From assembly GCF_002994745.2 (NCBI RefSeq), contig NC_037092.1, positions 19,637,001-19,701,000 of the forward strand: DNA of 64,000 nt, read 5' to 3'. Shown here piece by piece: positions 47,810-56,728 of the stretch. The notes beneath the pieces were generated by a model, which was given only the letters and a program-made list of their open reading frames with translations, was not told the DNA's origin and made no database searches. Within the stretch, counting starts at the first letter, position 1, and every line of letters begins with the position of its first letter. The translations under genes were made by a program, and so were the position numbers. Origin of the DNA: Rosa chinensis (lineage: Eukaryota; Streptophyta; Magnoliopsida; Rosales; Rosaceae).

Positions 47810-48970
47810 TTATTGACTAAGGCAAATTGCCATTACAAAAGTTCTTGGAAAAATAAAAGGACTAATCGAATCAAAGTCTGTTGCATCCATGTGCACTTCA
47901 GCTTTGAAGTCCTCTATGGTGAGATTGACATCTCCACCATCTTCTTCTTCTTCTGCAAGGTACACTTCTTGCTCTCTCAGGTCCCTATATGCCTTGTAGC
48001 TTGCAGCTAGTTCCTCGCTTGCCTTGCATTGCTTGAACCAATGCTCACTTGATCCACATCGATGACACTTATCATTGCGGTTGCCTCCCTTTAATTGAGG
48101 TGCACGTTGTGCACGTTGCGGGCGTTCCCTAGGAGGGTTGGTGCCACCACCACGACCCATTGAGCCACCATTACGGCTAGGGATACCACAGCCCCCTCTC
48201 CCACGTGTGGCATTACCACCACGTGTATCCGCACCAAACTTGCGGTTTCCTTCCTAGTTAGGGCGGTTATATGGGCCCATACGTCCCTCTTGTCCCCCAT
48301 TCTTAGGGTACCGCTCCTTGCGCCCTCCTTTGGGTGCATTATAATTCGCCTCATGAACGCTCTTAGTTCCAATGGGCCTTGAATTATAATTCCTCACGAG
48401 TATGTTATCATGTTTCTCAGCTACAGATATAATATTGATAAGCTGATGAAACCTCGTGATCCGTCCAGCATTGACTTCAGTACGGTATTGCTTTGATACC
48501 ACAATGGCTGAAACGGGGAAGGTGGAGAGAGTTTTCTCAATTAGCTCTTGCTCTGTGACAGGTTGTCCACAAAACCTCAACATGGACTGTATGCGACGAG
48601 CTTCTGAATTATATTCAGCAACAGACTTGAAGTCAGCAAAGCGCAGATTATTCCATTGAACCTTCAAGTCAGGGAGGAGGGAATCTTGGACATTGCCAAA
48701 GCGCTCTTCTAGCGCTACCCATAGCTCTCTTGCATTCTTGATCGACATATACTCCAATCTGAGTGCCTTATCCATATGGCGTCGCATCAAGATAACTGCT
48801 TGAGCATGCTTTGTAGATGTTCGGTTGAACTCAATATCCGGGTTAGGTGCCTGGATTATGGGTAATATTCCCTTTGAAGTGAGATGGTTCTCAACATCGG
48901 TTACCCAACTGTGGTAATCCGAGCCTGTTGAGTCAAGCATAGGAAAGTCGAGTCTAGGTTCATTCAACAT
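47810..48970 (-). pseudogene. Copia Gag with one stop codon
   Basis: From MLNEPRLDFPMLD at 48970 one frame runs to 47810, interrupted only by a TAG at 48254-48256 (PYNRPN-stop-EGNRKF). It contains a Copia Gag core (YHSWVTDVENHL, ARELWVALEERFG and LRFADFKSVAEYNSEAR) and a zinc knuckle CHRCGSSEHWFKQC near 48060-48020, followed by an acidic tail (LAEEEEDGG). Upstream of the stop 238 residues could be made, without the knuckle. Gag is much better preserved than Pol. Confidence 0.85.
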
Positions 48971-49239
48971 CCTGAAAATAAGAAGAGAAGATATATATTA
49001 GTTTCGGAGCTAAACTTCCACGAAAACTAAATTAATAAGATTTCTGAGCTATGCTACCAAGAAATCAATTTCCAAGAATCTCTTTTGGATTAGACCAACA
49101 ATGATGTTTTAACATGGTCACAATTTGATGCTTACGGACGCTCTTAGTCCAAGCATTGTGAACGCTCTTAGTTCACACGAACACTCTTAGTTCGTTTAAT
49201 TATGAACACTCTTAGTTCATACGAACACTCTTAGTTCGT
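48355..49239 (-). repeat. Array of short hairpins with conserved loop and variable stems
   Basis: Five copies lie in the Gag leader (49136-49150, 49157-49177, 49177-49195, 49201-49221, 49221-49239) and one in Gag (48355-48369). Each has a CTCTTA-containing loop, RCTCTTA on the plus strand (TAAGAGY in element sense), between complementary arms. The arms differ between copies yet stay complementary: GGAC/GTCC, TGTGAAC/GTTCACA, ACGAAC/GTTCGT and TATGAAC/GTTCATA. The pattern is visible directly; its function is unknown. Confidence 0.85.
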
Positions 49240-49399
49240 TAAGCGTGAATCCCCACAATTCCGCTTTGTTAAGTACTCAAAATCATTTGGCAACATATAT
49301 TCTAATATTTGCAGAAAATAAAAGGAATTTAAATACAAGAAAGCAACAACCTTAATTATAAAAACTTACGTGATTTTACTTGAGGATACGCGCGTGTTG

Positions 49400-49960
49400 G
49401 AGCAGGCGTGTTTTTTCTTTTTTTTCTGGGCTTTCCTCCCTCTTTTTTCTGGGCTTTCCTCCTTTTTTTTTCTGGGCTTTCCTCCCTTTTTTTTTTTCTC
49501 TAGCCGGCCGGGTCCCCTCTCTTTCGCTTTTTTTTCTTTTCCCCTTTTTTTTTTTCGGCCTGGTCCTTTCTGCTTTTTTTTTCTTTCTTTCTCTTTTTTT
49601 TTCGGTCTTCCTCCCCCTTCTTTTTCGCGACTATTTCTTCCTCTGGTTCGTCTGCAGTTCGCCGGTGTGCAGGGGCTGGTGCGCAGGCTATGCTGCTGCA
49701 GGTCGGAGGCAGGCTGATCGGAGGCTTAGGCTGCTGCAGGGACGCAAAGCCAGGTGGGCTGGTGCGCGGGGGACGGAGGTGTTGGCGTCGCCGGCCGGGC
49801 TGGACTGCTGCAGGCAGGTCGAGTTCGGGTCGGATGCTGCAGGCTGCGATTGTGCGAGGTTTGCGGGGGAGCGTCGCCGGCCAGGCTGGGCTGTTGCAGG
49901 CAGGTCGAGTTCGGGTCGGATGCTGCAGGCTTGCGGCTTGCGGCTTCTGCTGCTGCTGCT
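49400..49960 (-). repeat. Low-complexity and tandem repeats in the Copia 5' leader
   Basis: About three copies of a T-run plus CTGGGCTTTCCTCC lie at 49422-49495. A GC-rich duplication (GCAGGCAGGTCGAGTTCGGG then TCGGATGCTGCAGGC) lies near 49808-49846 and 49895-49932. In element sense the leader is purine-rich followed by GC-rich DNA. Open frames here are by-products of base composition. Confidence 0.7.
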
Positions 49961-50077
49961 GCTCGGCCTCTTTTTTTTTTTGTTTTTTTTTTTTTTGTTT
50001 TGTTTTGGGTTGGCGGCAGTGAAGAAGTTCTAGGGTTTTTTCTTCTTAAGCTAGGGTTAGAACTCGTGCTGATAACG

Positions 50078-50256
50078 TGTTGTAGGAGAATAGAATTGTG
50101 TTTATTATTGATAATAGGAGCCCTTTATATAGGGAGTTTACAGAGTACACAAAAGGTAACAGAATCGGAATACAATTAGTATACCTAGGGTACTTTCCTA
50201 TTACAACTCTAAACCCTAGTTTGTAGAGGCACACATTATGTCGATATCCTTCAACA
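50078..50256 (-). repeat. 5' LTR (179 bp) of the Ale-like Copia element
   Basis: Identical to 44202-44380. Followed by TAGTG, then the short remaining leader of the P450 gene. Confidence 0.95.
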
Positions 50257-50348
50257 TAGTGTATATATATTACAGTATTCCCCACTCACATTGGTAGACT
50301 GAGTTTTGCGGTCGAGAGCTAGAGCCAAACAGCTAAATCACTGAAAAT

Positions 50349-52665
50349 ATGAGTACTACTGGATTCCCAGTATTCATTATTGTTTCAAGCTTTGTGTTCT
50401 GTTCCTTCTGATCTTCAAGATCTTTCACACACAATGGTGGACTCCAACTCGCCTACAGAAACTGATGGGTCTGCAGGGAATCAAAGGCCCTTCTTACAAA
50501 CTTGTCGATGGAAACGCCAAAGAAATCTTGAACATGAAGAAGGAAGCCATGAGCAGAACCAAAAGTTTATCACACGACATATTTCCTGTAGTTCAACCTC
50601 AGTATCACTCGTGGCTCAAGACATATGGTAACAAATTATGAACTCGATCGATCTCAAATCTTCGTTATTTCTAATTAACGCAAGTGTTGTTGTGTTTTGT
50701 GACAGGGAAGATTTTTCTTCAGTGGTTAGGTACCGAAGCTCAGTTGGTAGTTATGGAACCGGAGTTGTGCAAAGAGATACTGAATAACAAAGACAAAGTT
50801 TATCTGCAAATGAAACAACAAGGGTTTGGGAAGAAGCTGTTAGGAAACAGCCTCGCGACTTCTGAAGGAGAACAATGGCTAAAACTGCGAAAGCTGGCTA
50901 ACCATGCCTTCCATAGAGAAAGTTTAAAAGTAAGCTTTAGTTATTCATCGCAATTATTTCAAAATAAGAGTGTAGAGATAGTTCTATCAATTAACTCTTT
51001 AATTATACGGAAGGAGGACAGGAAACTTCGACAATATATGGCGTACATGTAATTATCACTTTTAAAATTCAATTACTCGATCAAGAAACTATTTTTACTC
51101 TTGCTTACCTCAGCGAACACTATTTCTTAGTTACCACATGAGTTGTCAAAGTCGAAGCATAAGTTGTCAAGTGTTGAAATTTTACATGAAAAATGCGCAT
51201 GACAGCCTTATTTAGAAAATAATGAGTTGAAGGATATTTAGTTTACTACAATCAGATTTTTTTTGTACCAGAGTATGGTTCCAGATATGATAGCTAGTAC
51301 TGAGAAGATGGTGCAAAGGTGGCAAAATAGCAAGGGCAAAGAGATCGAGATGTATCAAGAATTTAAGTTGTTTACTTCAGAAGTGATTTCCAGGACAGCA
51401 TTTGGCAGCAGCTATTTAGAAGGGAAGAAAATTTTTGACATGTTGACGGATTTATCCTCGTTATTGGTCAAAAATTCTTTTAAGATCAGGCTTCCTGGTA
51501 TCCGGTAACTTTCTTTAACTAATTAATGTCCGTTGCATTTGAAGAAATGATCCCAAAGAACCTATGTTTCTTGTGGTTGCTGGTTCTATCTTAGATTGAT
51601 CAATATATATATGATATGTGACTACTCTTATATATTTGATATTTGGTTTGGACAGTACTAACTGTGCATTCCCATATGCTACGTGGCAGAGAACAATTCA
51701 ATGCAATATTGTAGGAGGATTGTGTATGTTCCCATTTCTCATGTTTAATACATTCCATATTACAGAAAGCTTTTCAAAACTAGTGATGAAATTGAAGCAG
51801 AGAAGCTTGAGAAGGAAATACGCGACACGATACTGGAGATTGTAAAGAAAAGAGAAAACAAGGCAGTGACTCAGCAGGATGAACACAACTTTGGGGGTGA
51901 TTTTCTTTGATTTTCATGATGACAGTAATGACGGATATAGGATCACGATAGATGATATAATTGATCAGTGCAAGGCATTGTACTTTGCTGGACAAGAAAC
52001 CACTAATGGTTTGCTGGTTTGGACCGTCTTTCTTCTAGCACTCCATCAGGATTGGCAAGAGGAAGCAAGAAAAGAAGTCCTGCAATTATTCGGAAAACAG
52101 AATCCAAATTCTGATGGCATTTCCAGACTAAAAACTGTAAGAATGTCAATAACAGTTACACTGATTGTGTAAGTGGGTTAAATATGAAATCCTGATTTGT
52201 TTTCTGTCTCATTTTGTTTCGATCTTCTTAATGCAGATGAATATGATCATCAATGAGTCTCTAAGGTTATATCCTCCTGTTATTCAACTTGTAAAGAAAG
52301 CTGAAAGGGAAAGTAGGCTTGGGAAGTTGATTGTTCCTGCTAATATTGATTTGGTCATCCCAAATTTAGCACTTCACCATGACCCTCAAATATGGGGACA
52401 AGACGCGGAACTTTTCAAACCAGAACGATTCTCAGAAGGGGTTGCTAAGGCTACTAAGGATAACATGGCTGCATTCATACCCTTTGGAATGGGACCTAGA
52501 ATTTGTGTGGGTTACAACTTTGCCACCACTGAAACTAAGATTGCTCTGTCAATGATTCTGCAACGGTATGCCTTGACTCTTTCCCCGGGCTACGTCCACG
52601 CTCCTCTTCATTTTCTTACTGTTCGCCCACAGCATGGAGTTCAAGTAATGCTGCACTCCCTGTGA
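50349..52665 (+). pseudogene. CYP749A-like cytochrome P450, two frame-breaking lesions
   Basis: Five exons with GT-AG borders: 50349-50627, 50706-50929, 51272-51504, 51766-52136 and 52237-52665. The product would be a membrane-anchored CYP72-clan monooxygenase. Visible motifs: N-terminal hydrophobic FPVFIIVSSFVFC, WWTP, AFGSSYLEG, I-helix AGQETTN, K-helix ESLR, PERF, haem loop FIPFGMGPRICVG with the Cys ligand, and C-terminus VRPQHGVQVMLHSL. It resembles CYP749A22-type proteins from memory. Lesion 1: exon 1 has a frameshift (TGA at 50409-50411; the WWTP frame is one base out). Lesion 2: in exon 4, GGDFL runs into TGA at 51908-51910, with a short deletion compared with GGDFLGLLLK in the 25-kb fragment. 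A Copia element lies 92 bp upstream. Probably a young pseudogene unless the two sites are assembly errors. Confidence 0.8.
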
Positions 52666-53266
52666 AATGTTGAAGACGAGGCTTGCTCTCTATGCCTAGG
52701 ATTCATGGAGTGGCTAAATAGATGGAGTCTTATAATAATGTATGTTAGTTGCTGTGCATGGTATCTAGGATCCATATGGTTGGCTAGATACATGGTTCTC
52801 TAGTAATGAATAATGCTTCACTGAATAAATAGCCAGCTTAATTAGCTAGTACAAGTTTTGTGTACCTCACCATAGGTATTTGAGTGAATCTACAGAATTT
52901 CCAGCAAGTTCAGAGCATAGAAGTTTCGAAATTAAAATTAGGTGGTCCTAAAACAATCTCCCACAATGAAAAATCTCACACTTTTTTCGCACATTTTTGT
53001 GTGCCATACTTATTACTTGCAGAATAGTTAGTTGTCAACTTGGTGCAGAAAATGTGTACTAACTTCCTGGTCCTTAGGGAATCAGGAAGAAGAATATGAC
53101 TGCTCAAACAAACCTCAATTGTTCTGTACTTTTTCAGTCAACAAGAGACCAAAGACCATGACATGGATATTAAACAAAAATCAAATGCCCAAAATGGCAT
53201 GATACCCTTTTTCAGACTGCAGACCAAGTGTATGAATAGCCCAAAAGCTTCTCCCACTTGCTGAAA
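52666..53266. other. Intergenic, upstream region of the DYT1-like gene
   Basis: About 600 bp between the P450 stop and the bHLH start codon. The first ~75 bases match the 3' flank of the P450 fragment at 42577-42660. No promoter element could be fixed with confidence. Confidence 0.5.
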
Positions 53267-54302
53267 ATGGACTACTGCAATCAATATCTGAATGATATGG
53301 AATTTGTAGGTTCTGCATTAAGTGAATTAGGCACAACTGATCAACAAAAACCAGGCTGCAGAGGAGGCAGGATGTGGGGTCGAAGGAGACACCAAGAAGA
53401 CGATTCATCATTCAAATCGAAAAACCTCCACGCCGAGAGGAGGAGAAGGCAGAAGCTCGGTGATAGGCTACTAATACTGCGTTCATTAGTCCCAATAATT
53501 ACAAATGTAAGTACTCAATCCCCTTAATGAGCTCACTTGAACTAGAAACCACCCACATGCAAATTTCTAAGTTATATATATGTGCTTTTCTTGCCTTGTT
53601 GTAGATGACTAAAGAAACCATTATTGAGGATTCCATCACTTACATTAAGGAGCTGCAGACGAATGTGAATATCTTGCAGGAGCAGCTATTCAAGATGGAA
53701 GCATCAGCGCAAGAGGCGCTAGAGCTGAGGAAAGATGAAGTTGATGCTGCAGAAGAGATGAAGAAATTTGGGATTCAGGTTTATATTTAACAATTTGACC
53801 AGCTAATGATTCTGCATATGGTTTGTATCGATCCCTTGGAATATGGGGATTCTTATGCTTGTAAATAATGTTTACTATTGTTGCTGGTGTGCTCAGATAG
53901 GGGTTGATGTGGCTCAGATTGATGGGAATAAACTTTGGGTAAAGGCGATTATTGAGAAGAAAAGAGGTGGCTTCACTAAACTGGTGGAGGCCATGACGTA
54001 CTTTGGCTTTGAACTCACTGATACCAATATCATAACCTCCAATGGAGCAATGGTTGTTTCATCCGTTCTAACAGTAAGTCCTGAAAAACCGAAGTACATC
54101 TATTATACGGTGATGCTAAGTAAGTACAAATGCATATATAGTCATAGTCTCATAGATGGAGTATACTTTGGTTGAAAGGTTCTAGTACTGAACTGATAAC
54201 GAGCATTAAAATGAAGTTTAATTATTTCAGGGATTTCATTGTGATACGCTTCAGGTCGAGCAAACCAGGGAACTTATCCTAGAGATCGTTAACGGCATAT
54301 AA
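53267..54302 (+). CDS. DYT1: DYT1-like bHLH transcription factor
   Basis: Four exons: 53267-53506, 53605-53778, 53897-54073 and 54231-54302 (TAA at 54300-54302), all GT-AG and all in phase 0, giving 220 residues. The bHLH domain spans about residues 56-105: NLHAERRRRQKLGDRLLILR, then SLVPIITN at the exon border, then MTKETIIEDSITYIKELQTN. The His/Glu/Arg positions HAERRRR fit E-box binding. An amphipathic stretch follows, then an ACT-like C-terminal domain (exon 3, NKLWVKAIIEKKRGGFTKLV) and the ending CDTLQVEQTRELILEIV. The order and these blocks match Arabidopsis DYSFUNCTIONAL TAPETUM 1 (about 207 residues), a nuclear regulator of early tapetum development upstream of other anther genes. The start chosen is the first ATG in the frame. 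No lesion seen. Expression in anthers is inferred from the family only. Confidence 0.85.
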
Positions 54303-54464
54303 ATAGAGGAAATGGTAGTTCCATAATTCCATTTACTTCCATAATCTGAAGGTTTAGTGCATGTTTAGTCATTTTGGCATTTGGCAATCAAGGACATTAT
54401 ATATGATAAATGCGCCATCCTTATATAAATGTGCCATTGTAATATTAAAGAAGAAACAAACTGT

Positions 54465-54668
54465 TCGTGAACCATCTGTAAATGCCCTTCAAGGTCTTGC
54501 ATCTGTTGACCCTGATCTTATATGGCTTCTTATGGCTGATTTTTATCTATGAAGACCAAAGATATACCATCCTCCTACACCAGATATGTATACAAGCAGT
54601 CTCCCAAATCAACTCTACCCCCACCTTCATGTCCAAAAGAGTACCTTTATTTTCAGTATGAAGGTCAG
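54465..54668 (+). pseudogene. TTI1 3'-exon fragment, copy 2
   Basis: Plus-strand match to the last TTI1 exon: VREPSVNALQGLASVDPDLI, then WLLMADFYL and TGA. Beyond it come broken equivalents of the IPSPPTPD, LPPPSCPKEY and YEGQSYGF segments. Deletions and the stop destroy the frame. It sits 160 bp after the DYT1-like gene, as copy 1 does after the broken DYT1-like copy at 0.3-0.7 kb. The intact TTI1 lies 2 kb further on in the opposite orientation. Confidence 0.85.
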
Positions 54669-54761
54669 AGTTATGGTTTCCAATTTATTTTATTATTTTT
54701 TTGGAAAATAAAAAAAGAAATCTAAAATCTATGTTCTAAAATCAATATTAAAATTTGAAAT

Positions 54762-54888
54762 CGGTGACATGTGGCATGTTAGTTAGCTAACCTAACAAAC
54801 ACCGTGGAGGTCACGGGTTCAAATCTCACTATCACCAGGAATAGTGTGGAATGGAAAGTTACATTGTCAGGGAAAAAAAAAAAAAAAC
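54762..54888 (+). mobile_element. SINE-like sequence with poly-A
   Basis: GGTCACGGGTTCAAATCTCAC at 54811-54831 contains a pol III B-box-like GGTTCAAATCT in a tRNA-like setting, and the unit ends in an A-tract (54874-54888). The A-box is unclear and no target-site duplication was found, so the call is tentative. Confidence 0.4.
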
Positions 54889-54899
54889 CTTAGCCCACC

Positions 54900-55867
54900 C
54901 ACCCTTACATGCCAGTGAGAATCCACCTCATAACCTTTACAATATTAGATTTATAACTTACCAATAAGTCACAGCTCACCGGCTCATTTTGGTAAAGTTA
55001 AATGTAAATTTATATACTATTGAGAATCGAATTATATGTCAATTAATTAGAATCATTGGATCGTTTATATACTATGATCTAATGTTGGATGATTTAGCAT
55101 CATTGTTATAATTGAAGGATTGTGATTTGTTCCATCACATCCAAGGGTTTCTAATCGTCCATACAGTACCTGACGTTTTGCCCATTCTAAATTTTAGTAC
55201 CTCCAGTTTCAAAAATATTGCAACGGTACCTAAGAACTTTAAGTACCTGAAGACGTTAACTCTGTTACGGCGATTGTCAGCTGGCATATTTTGAAGGATA
55301 CTTTTATCCTTTCATATTTTAATCCATTATTTTCTTTTATTTTTCTTTGATATTTTTTTCTCCCTCTTTCCAGATCAAAGAAAAATCTCTCTCTCTCATT
55401 CTTTCTTCTCTTCTTTCTCCCTCTTTCCAGATCTTTCCACGTGATATGATTATACAAGTTAGCCAGAGTCCACAGGTTCTCGAAGCTTTTGAACACGATG
55501 CCAGGTTCTTTGTTTGCTGATTCAATGCCAAGTAACCAGGTTCTCGAAGCTTTTGAACACGATGCTAGGTTGCCATAAACATCTAAGGTACCTAAGTATT
55601 TTCAAATCAATTCATTAGTCATCGATCTCTCATAAACAGATCTGATCTCCAAAAAGAAAACAATGCAAGTTTTGGATACCAATAATTAACCAGACCTTGC
55701 CAAGGGGGAAGAACTGCGCTTGCTTTTAAACTGAAGAGGTTCCAGTTAGATGGTTCCTACTAGCCCATCCACCAGATCCCAAAAGGATTTATCGTTTCTA
55801 ATTTTCATTTTTAATTTTAAAACAGAGAAATATGCATAAAATTTCAAAGGACGTACGTATTATTAGT
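54900..55867. other. Intergenic with small repeats, no gene
   Basis: Contains a partial relative of the MITE at 23984 (GTACCTGA and GTACCTAAGAACTT phrases, 55165-55250), a repeat of CTCCCTCTTTCCAGATC (55362 and 55418), and a tandem ~60-bp duplication containing GGTTCTCGAAGCTTTTGAAC (55474 and 55534). No coding exon recognised. Confidence 0.5.
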
Positions 55868-55875
55868 GTAAAGAG

Positions 55876-56593
55876 CAGGGGCGGAACCACGTTGAAGGCT
55901 TTATGGGCTCAAGCCTAGACAATTTTTTGGACTTAAAACCCTTAAGTATACATATATCTCTCAGCCCATACCAGCCCAAAGGAAAAAAAAAAAATTATAG
56001 GTTTGATTCATTCGCGTCCAGCGTCATCGACTCATCGCGTGTATTCCCAGAAGTCCAAAATCCCAGCTGATTCGCGTCATCGACTCATCCCAGCTCCCAG
56101 CCCAGTAGCCCACAGCAGCTGACAGCCTCACGCGGTCACGCCCTCAGTCCCTCACTGCCTCACTGTCTCTAGTGTTTCGAACTTTCGATGGAGCCATGGA
56201 GGATTGGAGGTTATCCCTAAATCGATTGAAACAACTCAAACAAGGTATGAAGCTCTAAACCTATCGATCTCCCCTGTTTTGAATTTGTGAAGCTCTAAAT
56301 CCCAGATCTGAAATCCCAGATCTTTCTGAGTTGGGCTTTGCCGATTCTGTTTCTTACCACTAAGGGAGGGAGGGAGGGAGAACCCGGTGGTTACTGGTTA
56401 GCTGAGGCGGTGAGGCCTGAGGAAGTGAGGATCTTGATTGAGTTGATTCTTGAGCTGTTGAATGTTGATTACTTGATCATGGTCTGAATGTCTGATGGTC
56501 AGTCCACTGGGTTCCAAACCTCCAAAAAAAAAAAAAAATTATTGTGCCCTTCTAATTAGCCTAGACAGGAATTTGATCCTGGTTCCGCCACTG
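55876..56593. mobile_element. Non-autonomous hAT transposon
   Basis: Terminal inverted repeats CAGGGGCGGAACC (55876) and GGTTCCGCCACTG (to 56593) with the perfect 8-bp duplication GTAAAGAG at 55868-55875 and 56594-56601. 718 bp, with no transposase. Inside, ATGGAGGATTGGAGG followed by a GTATGAAG donor-like site near 56188-56250 looks like a gene leader with a first exon and could derive from a parent transposase gene. The repeats and the duplication make the superfamily call firm. Confidence 0.9.
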
Positions 56594-56728
56594 GTAAAGA
56601 GTATACTTTAAAGAGTATTTGTCGATATGATCTGGTCTTCCCCAACCCACAATAAGCTAGAGCACAAGATGTGAACAATAACTAGTATATAAATTATCGT
56701 AAAGTGAATGTTTTAACTGTACATTAGA

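Larger units (their letters stand above)
44202..50256 (-). mobile_element. Copia LTR retrotransposon with identical LTRs and dead coding region
   Basis: Two 179-bp LTRs (44202-44380 and 50078-50256) are identical by eye, TGTTG...CAACA. They are flanked by the perfect 5-bp duplication TAGTG (44197-44201 and 50257-50261). Gag lies on the minus strand, so the right LTR is 5'. A polypurine tract (plus-strand CTCCCCCTT) abuts the left LTR. The primer-site region next to the right LTR reads, in element sense, CGTTATCAGCACGAGTTC. TATA-like CTATATAAAG is in each LTR. The Pol motifs and short LTRs suggest the Ale/Retrofit group. Coding regions have many stops although the LTRs are unmutated. The insertion is 92 bp upstream of the P450 start codon. 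Confidence 0.9.

Noticed and set aside
49370..50179. Overlapping Phe-rich and Ala/Gly/Arg-rich frames on the plus strand.
   Set aside because: By-products of T-runs and GC-rich repeats in the Copia leader, whose gene is on the other strand.
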